Assembly (NCBI GenBank): GCA_050699035.1
Contig: JBOHDE010000083.1
Location: 1-14,926, forward strand
Direction: 5' to 3'
Origin: WHTB01 sp050699035
Lineage (GTDB): Bacteria > Actinomycetota > Actinomycetes > Propionibacteriales > Nocardioidaceae
DNA length: 14,926 bases
Shown: positions 1-6,929 of the stretch, piece after piece
How positions within the stretch are numbered: the first letter of the stretch is position 1
How the letters are laid out: each line of letters begins with the position of its first letter
Made by a program: the position numbers and the translations under genes
Notes under the pieces: generated by a model
The model's input: the letters and a program-made list of their open reading frames with translations, nothing else
The model's database searches: none
Told to the model about the DNA's origin: nothing

Positions 1-64
1 CCGCCGTCGGGTCGGCCTCGGCATCGATCCGGGCCACCAGCTCCGCCATCGTGCTCTCGGTCAT
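1..64 (-). CDS. Unidentified protein, N-terminal 21 residues only
   Basis: A minus-strand reading frame starts at an ATG (64-62) and runs off the left edge. It encodes MTESTMAELVARIDAEADPTA, a short polar and acidic N-terminus with no signal peptide. It is too short to place in a family. The start is supported by a TANNNT box (TACGGT, 76-71) followed by exactly six bases and then the ATG. That is the layout of an actinobacterial leaderless promoter and is nearly the same as the box in front of the histidine kinase gene at 2002. A second in-frame ATG lies at codon 6 and cannot be excluded. The gene follows the ABC permease in the same direction but is separated from it by a strong hairpin, so it is probably its own transcription unit. 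Confidence 0.5.
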   Translation of the reverse strand, partial: MTESTMAELVARIDAEADPTA

Positions 65-70
65 CGAACC

Positions 71-76
71 ACCGTA
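71..76 (-). promoter_or_regulatory. -10 box of a leaderless promoter for the left-edge gene
   Basis: The minus strand reads TACGGT, then GGTTCG, then ATG. A TANNNT hexamer ending six bases before the start codon places transcription initiation at or next to the A of ATG, so no Shine-Dalgarno is expected and none is seen. I see no clear -35 element; the upstream side is occupied by the 95-156 hairpin. Confidence 0.4.
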
Positions 77-94
77 CGGAGCAACGGAAGCGCC

Positions 95-156
95 GACATA
101 CGTGCAACCTCGGCGCGAGGAGGGCTTACCGCTCGCGCCGAGGTTGCGCGTATGTC
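95..156 (-). terminator. 25-bp inverted repeat, probable terminator of the ABC exporter operon
   Basis: Arms 95-119 and 132-156 are complementary over 25 bp. The only exception is 103/148, which is a G-U wobble in the plus-strand RNA and an A-C mismatch in the minus-strand RNA. The loop is 12 bases (120-131). The right arm begins at the last base of the permease stop codon (158-156), so the hairpin forms right after translation ends. No U-tract follows on either strand, which is usual for GC-rich actinobacterial terminators. An alternative is a mobile or repeated palindromic element that landed here; that needs a whole-genome copy count. Confidence 0.65.
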
Positions 157-944
157 TATTTCACCTCGCGGCGAACCGTGCGAACCAGGCCGGCACCCAA
201 CGGGAGCACGATCCAGACCGCGACCGACGCCAGGATCTGCGCCGTGTGGCCGTCCCACTCGCCCGCCAGGACATGCATGAACGTCTGCCCGGTGTCGAGC
301 CACCTGCCGACCTCTTCCATCGCGCCGATCGTCGTGGCCAGGATGGACCACACCGTCGGGATGACGAAGAAGAGCACGATCGCGGCCGCACTGTGGTGCA
401 GGACCGCAGCGAAGCCGAGGCCGACCAGGCTGTTGAGGATCAAGAACAGCACGAAGCCGGCGGCCAGCTTCTCGTTGCCGTCCCACTCGACAGTTCGGCC
501 GAGCGCACCGGACAACGCCAGCGCGGCCGCGCTGGCGCCGAGCGCGAAGACGGAGGACAGCGTCGCCAGGACGCACCCCACGATGACCTTCGCGGCGAAC
601 ACCCGTCCGCGGCGCGGCTCCTGGGTGAACGTCACCAGCACCGCGCGCTGGGTCCATTCGCTGGTCATGGTCAGGATCGAGACCACCGGCAGCAGCACGG
701 CCAACGGCACCGAGCCGAGGCCGAGGTAGTCGGACCACCGCTGGTCGAAGGTGCTGTCCCAGATCAGCGGGATCGCCACCACCAGGAGCGACACGGCGGC
801 GATGACGCCGAGCAGCCAGCGGGCCGCCCGGGTGTCGGTGCTCTTGCGCAGCTCGACCTTGACCAGCCGGCGGAACGGGATCGGCCCGCTGCTGGTCGGC
901 GGGCGCGGCGGCGCTGTGACCACCGGTGCGAGTGTGGACGTCAT
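156..944 (-). CDS. ABC-2 type exporter permease
   Basis: This is a 262-residue membrane protein, the expected length for a single ABC-2 permease subunit that works as a dimer with the ATPase encoded just upstream. After a proline-rich cytoplasmic N-terminus (about 1-25) it shows about six hydrophobic segments, beginning with one near residues 42-60 and including a stretch near the C-terminus ending LPLGAGLVRTV. A conserved-looking motif, TSEWTQRAVLVTFTQEPRR, lies after the second segment and matches the TxExxxGT/T region of ABC-2 permeases. The ATG (944-942) overlaps the TGA of the ATPase gene as ATGA, indicating translational coupling. The gene is cotranscribed with the ATPase and ends directly at a hairpin. 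The substrate is unknown; drugs, antimicrobial peptides or lipids are typical for this class. Assignment to the class is firm, substrate is not. Confidence 0.85.
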   Translation of the reverse strand: MTSTLAPVVTAPPRPPTSSGPIPFRRLVKVELRKSTDTRAARWLLGVIAAVSLLVVAIPLIWDSTFDQRWSDYLGLGSVPLAVLLPVVSILTMTSEWTQRAVLVTFTQEPRRGRVFAAKVIVGCVLATLSSVFALGASAAALALSGALGRTVEWDGNEKLAAGFVLFLILNSLVGLGFAAVLHHSAAAIVLFFVIPTVWSILATTIGAMEEVGRWLDTGQTFMHVLAGEWDGHTAQILASVAVWIVLPLGAGLVRTVRREVK

Positions 945-1837
945 GCGGCGACCTCCTTGGTGAGTGAGAAGAAGAGCTGCTCGAGACCGGTCCGGTCGGA
1001 CGGGCGCAGCTCGGTGATCAGTAGGCCGTGCGCGAGCGCCAGCCGCGCGACCCGTTCGGCGTCGACGCCCTCGCCCGTGTCCAGGAGCACCCCTCCGTCC
1101 TCCTGGTCCACGTAGGCGAGGCCGTCGCTGTCGAGCACGCGGCGCAGAGCGGGGACGTCGGTCGACCGGACGACCAGCCCGGTCGACACCAGCAACTCGT
1201 CCAGCCCGCCTTCGGCCACGACCCGACCACCGGAGATCACCACGAGCCGGTCGACGGTGGCCTGGACCTCGCCGAGCAGGTGGCTGGACAGCAGCACGGT
1301 GCCGCCCTCGTCGGCGAAGCCGCGGAGCAGCCGGCGCATCCACATGATCCCCTCGGGGTCGAGACCGTTGGCCGGCTCGTCGAGCAGGAGTACGTGGGGG
1401 CGCGCGATCAGGGCCTGGCCGATGCCGAGACGCTGGCGCATGCCGAGCGAGTACGCTCCGACGCGCCGGTCGGCCGACTTGCCTTGCAGGCCGACCCGTT
1501 CGAGTGTCACGTCGACCTCCGACCGCGGTACGCCGGCCAGGTCGGCGGCGATGGTGAGGGTCGAGCGACCGCTGCGGCCGGGGTGCATCGCGGACGCGTC
1601 GAGCAGGGAGCCGACGACGCACGACGGGTTCCCCAGATCGGCATAGCGGTGACCGGCGACCGTCGACGTACCCGCGTCCGGGCGGGTGAGCCCGGTCATC
1701 ATCCGCAGCGTGGTCGACTTGCCTGCGCCGTTCGGGCCGAGAAAGCCGGTCACGGTGCCGGGTGCGCAGGAGAACGAGACGTCGTCGACGGCCAGCGTGC
1801 CGCCGTAGCGTTTGGAAAGTCCTTCAGCTGTGATCAT
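941..1837 (-). CDS. ABC transporter ATP-binding protein (CcmA/DrrA-like exporter class)
   Basis: This 298-residue cytoplasmic ATPase energises the permease encoded by the next gene. Visible motifs are Walker A GPNGAGKST at 34-42, ABC signature YSLGMRQRLGI at 129-139, Walker B VLLLDEP at about 149-155 and the switch histidine in SSHLL at about 184-188. Where the Q-loop glutamine would lie, the sequence reads VVGSLLDASAMHPGRS; a non-glutamine here is common in this exporter subfamily. After the nucleotide-binding domain (about 1-220) there is a roughly 75-residue C-terminal region typical of drug/peptide exporter ATPases. I chose the ATG at 1837 because MITAEGLSKRYGG is the usual start of the domain; an in-frame GTG at 1900 adds 21 residues without similarity. 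The Shine-Dalgarno is weak. It is transcribed divergently from the two-component system at 2002, its probable regulator. Confidence 0.9.
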   Translation of the reverse strand: MITAEGLSKRYGGTLAVDDVSFSCAPGTVTGFLGPNGAGKSTTLRMMTGLTRPDAGTSTVAGHRYADLGNPSCVVGSLLDASAMHPGRSGRSTLTIAADLAGVPRSEVDVTLERVGLQGKSADRRVGAYSLGMRQRLGIGQALIARPHVLLLDEPANGLDPEGIMWMRRLLRGFADEGGTVLLSSHLLGEVQATVDRLVVISGGRVVAEGGLDELLVSTGLVVRSTDVPALRRVLDSDGLAYVDQEDGGVLLDTGEGVDAERVARLALAHGLLITELRPSDRTGLEQLFFSLTKEVAA

Positions 1838-1989
1838 GGCCGCCAGCCTGGTCGACCGGTGGGGCCCGACACATCCCGCGGAGGTCGGCGAACGGGGCAC
1901 AGGAGGGATGCCGTCTCGGCGTCAGTCCCGCGACTTCCGTAGGGGCCGGAGCCGACCATCGACCGTCACGTCCGGTGACCGCCCGGGCC

Positions 1990-1995
1990 TACGCT
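1990..1995 (+). promoter_or_regulatory. -10 box of a leaderless promoter for the histidine kinase gene
   Basis: TACGCT is followed by GGTCCC and then the ATG at 2002. This is the same TANNNT-N6-ATG layout as at 64-76. It implies a leaderless transcript and selects ATG 2002 over the in-frame GTG at 1975, which lies upstream of this box. The rest of the 1838-2001 divergent region shows no operator palindrome I can defend. It must also hold the promoter of the ABC operon, for which I see no clear hexamers. Confidence 0.45.
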
Positions 1996-2001
1996 GGTCC
2001 C

Positions 2002-3249
2002 ATGTCGCCTGCGTCGTCTCCTCGCTGGCCAGGCCTGGACCACCCCGGTTTCGTCCCCGCCTCGCTGCTGCCCGACCCCGACGCCGACGAGCACGGCCGG
2101 CGACGTTCGATGCGGGACTGGGTCGTCGACCTCGCGTTCTTCGGAATCGCGGTGGGCTTCGGGATCCTGTTCTACGAGTCGAACGTCTCCACCCTCGACC
2201 TCGACCCCTCGTTGACCGACCGCGTCGCCGACTACGCGGCCGGTGGTCTGGTGGCCTCGACACTGTGGTGGCGACGCCGTTGGCCCGTAGTCCTCGCGGC
2301 GGGCGCGGTCGTGCCGGCCGCGTTCGCGGTCTCGGCCGCACCCGGCGCCTTGATCTTGCTGTTCACCGTGGGCGTGCACCGTCCGTCACGGGTCAGCGTC
2401 CCGATGGCCGTGCTGCACCTCGGCGGCAGCATGGTGTTCGCGTTGACGCAGCCGAGCGCGGAGTCGTTCCTCACGCAGCTGCTCTGGAGCGTCGCCATCT
2501 TGGCGGTGGCGCTCGCGTGGTCGCTGTTCGTCCGCGCCCGCCGCCAGCTGGTGATCTCGCTGCGCGAGCGGGCCGAGCGGGCGGAGGCCGAGCAACGGCT
2601 GCTCGCCGACCAGGCCAGGCTGGCCGAGCGCAACCGGATCGCCCGCGAGATGCACGACGTCCTCGGCCACCGGGTCTCGCTGATCGCGCTGCACGCAGGC
2701 GGCCTCGAGCTCCGGCCCGACCTGCCGCCACAGACCGTCCGCGAGTCGGCCGGCGTCATCCGGAGTACTGCCCGGCAGGCCCTGGAGGAGCTGCGCGACG
2801 TGATCGGCGTCCTCCGCGACCAGAGTGCCGAGGAGGCCCCGCCGGGCCCGCAACCGGCCCTCGCCGACATCGATCGGCTGGTCGAGGACTCCCGTCGGGC
2901 CGGTGCCAACGTACGGTTGGAGATGACGGTCGAGCGGATGGAGTCGGCGCCCCCGGTGCTCGGCCGGGACGCGTACCGGATCGTCCAGGAGGCGCTGACC
3001 AACGTGCACAAGCATGTCCGTGGCGCGGCGACGACAGTGTCAGTATCCGGCGGGCCGGGCGACGGCCTCCGGATCGAGGTGGCCAACCGCGTCCCCGTAC
3101 CCGTGGCCGACGGTCCCCGCCTGCCCGGGTCCGGCAGCGGTCTGGTCGGCCTGGCCGAGCGGGTGTCGCTGTCCGGTGGCACGTTGCAGCACGGGCCGAC
3201 CCCCGACGGGCGGTTCGTGGTCGAGGCCATGCTCAAGTGGACGGGATGA
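2002..3249 (+). CDS. NarL-type sensor histidine kinase (HisKA_3)
   Basis: This 415-residue membrane sensor kinase phosphorylates the response regulator encoded next to it. Hydrophobic segments at roughly 41-58, 78-90/95-112, 115-124 and 158-176 give about four transmembrane helices with no large extracellular domain, so it probably senses within or near the membrane. A charged coiled-coil linker (about 178-212) leads to the HisKA_3 dimerisation domain with phosphoacceptor His218 in EMHDVLGHRVS. The ATPase domain has the N-box QEALTNVHKH (329-338) and the glycine-rich box GSGSGLVGLAERV (376-388). An upstream GTG (1975) would add nine residues, but a -10-like box lies between it and ATG 2002. 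The stop is 10 bases before the response regulator start at 3260. The pairing with a divergent ABC exporter is a common drug or envelope-stress arrangement; that role is inferred. Confidence 0.9.
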   Translation: MSPASSPRWPGLDHPGFVPASLLPDPDADEHGRRRSMRDWVVDLAFFGIAVGFGILFYESNVSTLDLDPSLTDRVADYAAGGLVASTLWWRRRWPVVLAAGAVVPAAFAVSAAPGALILLFTVGVHRPSRVSVPMAVLHLGGSMVFALTQPSAESFLTQLLWSVAILAVALAWSLFVRARRQLVISLRERAERAEAEQRLLADQARLAERNRIAREMHDVLGHRVSLIALHAGGLELRPDLPPQTVRESAGVIRSTARQALEELRDVIGVLRDQSAEEAPPGPQPALADIDRLVEDSRRAGANVRLEMTVERMESAPPVLGRDAYRIVQEALTNVHKHVRGAATTVSVSGGPGDGLRIEVANRVPVPVADGPRLPGSGSGLVGLAERVSLSGGTLQHGPTPDGRFVVEAMLKWTG

Positions 3250-3259
3250 GGTGGACCGC

Positions 3260-3910
3260 GTGATCAAGGTGCTGCTGGTCGACGACGACGCACTGGTGCG
3301 GGCCGGCCTCAAGATGATCCTGGCCGCCGCCGACGACATCGAGGTGGTCGGCGAGATCGACGACGGGGCGGACGCGGTCGTCGAGGTACGCCGGCAGCGC
3401 CCCGACGTCGTGCTGATGGACATCCGGATGCCGAACGTCGACGGCATCTCGGCGACCACCCAGGTGCGCGCGCTCGCCCAGCCCCCGGCGGTGATCGTGC
3501 TGACCACTTTCGGCGCCGACTCGTACGTGCTCGACGCGCTGCGGGCGGGCGCCAGCGGGTTCTTGCTGAAGGACACGCCGCCGCAGGAGATCGTGCAGGC
3601 GATCCGGCTGGTCGCCGGTGGCGGGGCGATGCTCTCTCCGTCGGTGATCCAGACCCTGATCGGGCATGTGACCGAGTCCGGCAGCGCGGCCAGGCGTACC
3701 ACCGCGAAGCAGGCGCTCGAGCGGCTCAGCGAACGCGAGCGGGAAGTGGCGCTCGAGGTCGGCAAGGGCCGGTCGAACGCCGACATCGCGTCCGTCCTGT
3801 TCATGAGCGAGGCCACCGTCAAGGCGCACGTGTCCCGCCTGCTGACCAAGCTCGACCTGTCCAACCGGGTCCAGGTCGCCCTGCTGGTCCACGACGCCGG
3901 CGCCCGGTGA
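3260..3910 (+). CDS. NarL/FixJ-family response regulator
   Basis: This 216-residue DNA-binding regulator is the partner of the kinase upstream. The receiver domain (1-120) has the acidic pair around Asp8-Asp9, phosphoacceptor Asp54 in LMDIRMP, the switch threonine in LTTFG (Thr82) and the conserved lysine in FLLKD (Lys104). A LuxR-type helix-turn-helix follows (about 150-212: LSEREREVALEVGKG through TVKAHVSRLLTKL). I chose GTG 3260, giving MIKVLLVDDD, because it has a GAGG eight bases upstream and is the usual family start. A GTG at 3251 would add MDR and is also possible. The probable target is the divergent ABC exporter promoter in 1838-2001, inferred from position only. The stop lies six bases from the convergent stop of the small MFS subunit gene, leaving no room for a terminator. 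Confidence 0.92.
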   Translation: MIKVLLVDDDALVRAGLKMILAAADDIEVVGEIDDGADAVVEVRRQRPDVVLMDIRMPNVDGISATTQVRALAQPPAVIVLTTFGADSYVLDALRAGASGFLLKDTPPQEIVQAIRLVAGGGAMLSPSVIQTLIGHVTESGSAARRTTAKQALERLSEREREVALEVGKGRSNADIASVLFMSEATVKAHVSRLLTKLDLSNRVQVALLVHDAGAR

Positions 3911-3916
3911 AGGGCG

Positions 3917-4093
3917 TCAGCCGCCGAACAGCTTGACCACCTTCTCCAGGGTCTGCGAGACGCCGTACGCCAACGGGATGCCGACCAGACCCCACGCGAC
4001 GACGAGGCGGGCGGTGTTCGACGGGGTGGCTGGACTCGACTGGCCTGCGTTCGACTGGGCTGCGTTAGGTTGGGCGTTCGACATCTGGCTCAT
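3917..4093 (-). CDS. MFS transporter small subunit (58 aa, one TM helix)
   Basis: This short gene encodes 58 residues. A Ser/Asn/Gln/Ala-rich N-terminus (1-28) is followed by one transmembrane helix (about 29-45, ARLVVAWGLVGIPLAYGV) and an amphipathic tail, TLEKVVKLFGG. The W-x-x-V-G-I-P-L-A-Y-G pattern next to an OFA-family transporter matches the small proteins annotated in actinobacteria as 'MFS transporter small subunit'. That identity is from memory of the family, not a search. The ATG (4093-4091) overlaps the transporter's TGA as ATGA. A purine-rich GGGAAGGG lies immediately before it, and its spacing suits the second in-frame ATG (4084) better, so a 55-residue product is equally possible. 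It presumably binds or stabilises the transporter in the membrane. It is easy to miss because of its size. Confidence 0.8.
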   Translation of the reverse strand: MSQMSNAQPNAAQSNAGQSSPATPSNTARLVVAWGLVGIPLAYGVSQTLEKVVKLFGG

Positions 4094-5481
4094 CCCTTCC
4101 CGCCCGCGGCGGCGGGCTCCGGCACGGGTTCGTGGAACCGTTCGGCGACCGGGCGGATGGCGAGGTTGGCGACGAAGCCAACCGCGAGCAGCCCGACCAT
4201 GGTGAGCAGCGCGGGCCGGTACGCCGCCGACGTCAGCGTGCCCGGCTCACCCTGGGCGTCGAGGAAGGCGTTGACGATCAGCGGCCCGGCGATCCCCGCC
4301 GCCGACCACGCCGTCAGCAGCCGGCCATGGACCGCGCCCACCTCGAACGTGCCGAACAGGTCGCGCAGGTACGCGGGAACGGTCGAGAACCCACCGCCGT
4401 AGAACGACAGGATGACCACCGCGAGCAGGACGAACAGCCCGGTCGACGTGGAGCCGGCCAGCGCCAGCGTCACGTACGCGACGATGCCGACGCCGAGGTA
4501 GACCATGTACATCGGCTTGCGGCCGATCACGTCCGACGTCGACGACCAGACGAACCGGCCGGCCATGTTGGCCATCGACAGCAGACCGACGAAGCCGCCC
4601 GCGACGCCGGCCGTCACCGACGACTCGCCGCCCTCGCGGAAGAAGTCCTGGATCATCGGCGCGGCCTGCTCCAGGATGCCGATGCCCGCGGTGACGTTGC
4701 AGAACAGCACCGTCCACAGCAGCCAGAACGGCACGGTCTTGATGGAGTTGGCCGCCGACACGCTCTTGGTGGTGACCAGCTTGCGCTCCGCGAGCTCCTG
4801 CGGGTCGAACCCCTCCGGGCGCCAGCCCTCGGCCGGGACCCGGACCGTGGCGGCGCCGAACATCATGAACGCGAAGTAGATGACCGCCAGGGTGACGAAC
4901 AGGCCGGCGACGGCGGAGCCGCTGGCGACCGAGCCCGGGTCGGTCGGGTCGTACCCGCTGTCGTAGAACGCCATCAGCTTCGACGAGATGGGGCTGGCGA
5001 TCATCGCTCCGCCACCGAAGCCCATGATCGCCATCCCGGTGGCGAGGCCGGGCCGGTCCGGGAACCACTTGATCAGCGTCGAGACCGGCGAGATGTAGCC
5101 GATGCCGAGACCGATGCCGCCGATGAAGCCGTACCCGAGGTACACGAGCCACAGCTGATCCGTGCTGATGCCCAGCGCCGCAACCAGGAATCCGGACGCC
5201 CAGCAGGTCGCCGACAGCGCCATCGCCTTGCGCGGGCCGTTGTGGTCGACCCACGTGCCGCCGACCGCCGCGGAGAGGCCGAGCATCACGATGGCGATGG
5301 AGAAGATGATGCCGATCTGGGTGAGCCCGGTGTCGAAGTGAGCGACGAGCGCCGTCTTGTAGACGCTGGTGGCGTACGCCTGACCGATACACAGATGGAC
5401 GGCGAGAGCGGCGGGCGGGATCAACCAGCGGCTGAACCCGGGTTTGGCAATAGTCCGTTCACGATCAAGGATCGACAGCAT
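4090..5481 (-). CDS. OFA-family MFS transporter (oxalate/formate antiporter-like)
   Basis: This is a 463-residue, 12-TM major facilitator protein. The N-terminus LLDR/ILDRERTIAKPGFSRWLIPPAALAVHLCIGQAYA is the hallmark of the OFA family. The loop 2-3 motif GGTWVDHNGPRKAM (about 74-87) and its second-half counterpart DVIGRKPMYM are visible. Substrate is unknown: characterised members exchange oxalate and formate, but actinobacterial ones are uncharacterised. I chose ATG 5481 because GGAG (5491-5488) sits six bases upstream and the family begins near MLSILDRERT. In-frame ATGs at 5493, 5511 and 5520 are alternatives, but the last two overlap a plausible -10 box. It is followed by an ATGA-coupled small subunit gene and is divergent from the LtrA-like gene. 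Confidence 0.88.
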   Translation of the reverse strand: MLSILDRERTIAKPGFSRWLIPPAALAVHLCIGQAYATSVYKTALVAHFDTGLTQIGIIFSIAIVMLGLSAAVGGTWVDHNGPRKAMALSATCWASGFLVAALGISTDQLWLVYLGYGFIGGIGLGIGYISPVSTLIKWFPDRPGLATGMAIMGFGGGAMIASPISSKLMAFYDSGYDPTDPGSVASGSAVAGLFVTLAVIYFAFMMFGAATVRVPAEGWRPEGFDPQELAERKLVTTKSVSAANSIKTVPFWLLWTVLFCNVTAGIGILEQAAPMIQDFFREGGESSVTAGVAGGFVGLLSMANMAGRFVWSSTSDVIGRKPMYMVYLGVGIVAYVTLALAGSTSTGLFVLLAVVILSFYGGGFSTVPAYLRDLFGTFEVGAVHGRLLTAWSAAGIAGPLIVNAFLDAQGEPGTLTSAAYRPALLTMVGLLAVGFVANLAIRPVAERFHEPVPEPAAAGGKG

Positions 5482-5511
5482 GGGGGGCTCCATCCGAGAC
5501 GGTTGAGCCAT

Positions 5512-5541
5512 TTTGTACATCGTCTACACGCCGAGGCACAA
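5512..5541 (-). promoter_or_regulatory. Possible promoter of the OFA transporter operon
   Basis: The minus strand carries TTGTGC (5541-5536), an 18-base spacer and TACAAA (5517-5512). Both hexamers keep the key TT- and TA--A features. Transcription would start near 5505 and leave a leader of about 24 bases containing GGAG and then ATG 5481, consistent with the chosen start. The remainder of the 5482-5606 divergent region shows no repeat I can support. Confidence 0.35.
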
Positions 5542-5606
5542 GGGTCTGACCATTTCCTGCCATCACTGCCGCCACCCTGTCCACCGCTGGGTGCGAGCAT
5601 GCCAAG

Positions 5607-6848
5607 ATGGCGGACGTGAGCGTCCCGAACCGGCGGCTGCGCCTCGAGGCGGTGCCTGAGCACGCATCGGTCACCCCGCTCGAGTTGTTCTTCGACCTGG
5701 TGTTCGTGTTCGCGCTGACCCAGGTGACCGCGTTGATGGCCGACAACCTGACCGCCCACGGTGTGGTCCGCGGCGTGCTGATCCTCGGACTGCTCTGGTG
5801 GAGCTGGACCGGCTACGCGTGGCTGTGCAACGTCGTGCGTGCCGACGAGGGTCCGCTGAGGCTCGTGCTCATCGTGGCGATGGGCGCGATGTTCGTGCTG
5901 GCGTTGACGATCCCCGAGGCATTCGAGGACTTCCCCGGCGGCCTGCCCGGGCCGGTCGTGGTGGCGCTGTGCTACTTCGCCTTCCGGCTCACCCACCTGG
6001 CGCTGTTCTGGATCATCTCCCGTGACGACCCGGGCCTGCGCCGCCAGGTGCGGCGGTTCGCGCCGTCGGTCGCCGGCGGCACGGTCATCCTGCTCGTCGC
6101 GTCGCAGTTCACCGGCACCGTGCAGACCGCCCTGTGGGGGCTGGCGCTGCTCGCGGACTACGGCGGCACCTTCCTCGGCGGCGCCGAGGGTTGGCGGCTT
6201 CGGTCCGCCAGCCACTTCGCCGAGCGGCACGGGCTGATCCTCATCATCGCCCTCGGCGAGTCGATCGTCGCGATCGGAGTCGGTGTCGCCGACCTACCTA
6301 TCTCCTGGCCGATCGTGGTGGCGTCGTTCGTCGGGCTGGGTCTGATCGCGTCGTTGTGGTGGACCTACTTCGACATCAGCGCGCTGCACGGCGAGCACAC
6401 CTTGTCGCAGGAGCCGGCCGCCACCCGGCCCCGGCTCGCCCGCGACGCGTACTCGTACCTGCACTTCCCCTTGGTCGCCGGGGTGGTGCTGACGTCGCTC
6501 GGCCTGAAGAAGGTGTTCGAGTACGTCGGCGACACCGAGCACCACGGGCTGAGTGACGCGCTGACCGGCGTCGGCCTCTACGCGCTGTACGGCGGCGTCG
6601 TGCTCTACCTGCTCGGCCATGTGGCGTTCAAGTGGCGGATCGCCCGTCAGGTCATCCCGGCCCGGCTGGTCACGGCGGTCGCGCTGCTCGTGCTCGTACC
6701 GGTGGCGTCGCGGATGCCTGCCCTGGCCGCGCTGGGGCTGGTCACCGCGGCCACCGTCGCCGTCGTCGTCTTCGAGTCCGTGCGGTACGCCGAGCACCGG
6801 CAGCGGGTCCGGCACGAGATCAGCACCGCCGACCACACGGAGGACTGA
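5607..6848 (+). CDS. Low temperature requirement protein A (LtrA) family membrane protein
   Basis: This 413-residue polytopic membrane protein is typical in length for the LtrA family. Recognisable family blocks are ELFFDLVFVFALTQ (26-39), HFAERHGLILIIALGES (about 203-219) and the later YLHFPLVAGVVLTSLG. About ten to twelve hydrophobic segments cover the protein, and the C-terminal ~25 residues are charged and cytoplasmic. The name comes from a cold-sensitive Listeria mutant; the biochemical role is unknown. ATG 5607 has no clear Shine-Dalgarno. A weak GAGCAT six bases before it could serve as the -10 of a leaderless promoter. GTG 5616 (codon 4) is an alternative start. The DUF418 gene follows in the same direction after 81 bases that contain a hairpin, so cotranscription is uncertain. 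Confidence 0.85.
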   Translation: MADVSVPNRRLRLEAVPEHASVTPLELFFDLVFVFALTQVTALMADNLTAHGVVRGVLILGLLWWSWTGYAWLCNVVRADEGPLRLVLIVAMGAMFVLALTIPEAFEDFPGGLPGPVVVALCYFAFRLTHLALFWIISRDDPGLRRQVRRFAPSVAGGTVILLVASQFTGTVQTALWGLALLADYGGTFLGGAEGWRLRSASHFAERHGLILIIALGESIVAIGVGVADLPISWPIVVASFVGLGLIASLWWTYFDISALHGEHTLSQEPAATRPRLARDAYSYLHFPLVAGVVLTSLGLKKVFEYVGDTEHHGLSDALTGVGLYALYGGVVLYLLGHVAFKWRIARQVIPARLVTAVALLVLVPVASRMPALAALGLVTAATVAVVVFESVRYAEHRQRVRHEISTADHTED

Positions 6849-6855
6849 CCGTCGG

Positions 6856-6877
6856 GTGGAGGTAGGTCCACCTCCAC
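6856..6877 (+). terminator. Short inverted repeat between LtrA-like and DUF418 genes
   Basis: GTGGAGGT (6856-6863) and ACCTCCAC (6870-6877) form a perfect 8-bp stem with a 6-base loop. A weaker outer pairing joins GTCGGG (6851-6856) and CCCGAC (6893-6898). No U-tract follows. It starts eight bases after the LtrA stop, so a partial terminator is the simplest reading. A second small GC-rich hairpin (about 6898-6918) lies just before the DUF418 start and could influence its translation. Confidence 0.4.
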
Positions 6878-6929
6878 TGACCACCTGAGCCCCCCGACAC
6901 CACCCACCCGCGGTGGTGGGGTGGAGGCC

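Noticed and set aside
51..1115. 354-codon plus-strand open frame opposite the ABC operon
   Set aside because: Low-complexity charged sequence that mirrors real genes on the other strand; it also crosses the 95-156 hairpin.
1838..1900. 21-residue N-terminal extension of the ABC ATPase from GTG 1900
   Set aside because: The added residues have no similarity to the family, which begins at MITAEGLSKRYG.
4132..5619. 495-codon open frame on the plus strand opposite the OFA transporter
   Set aside because: It is rich in Arg/Asp/Glu/His/Gln, as expected from a GC-rich antisense frame. It has no domain and lies wholly opposite a well-recognised gene.
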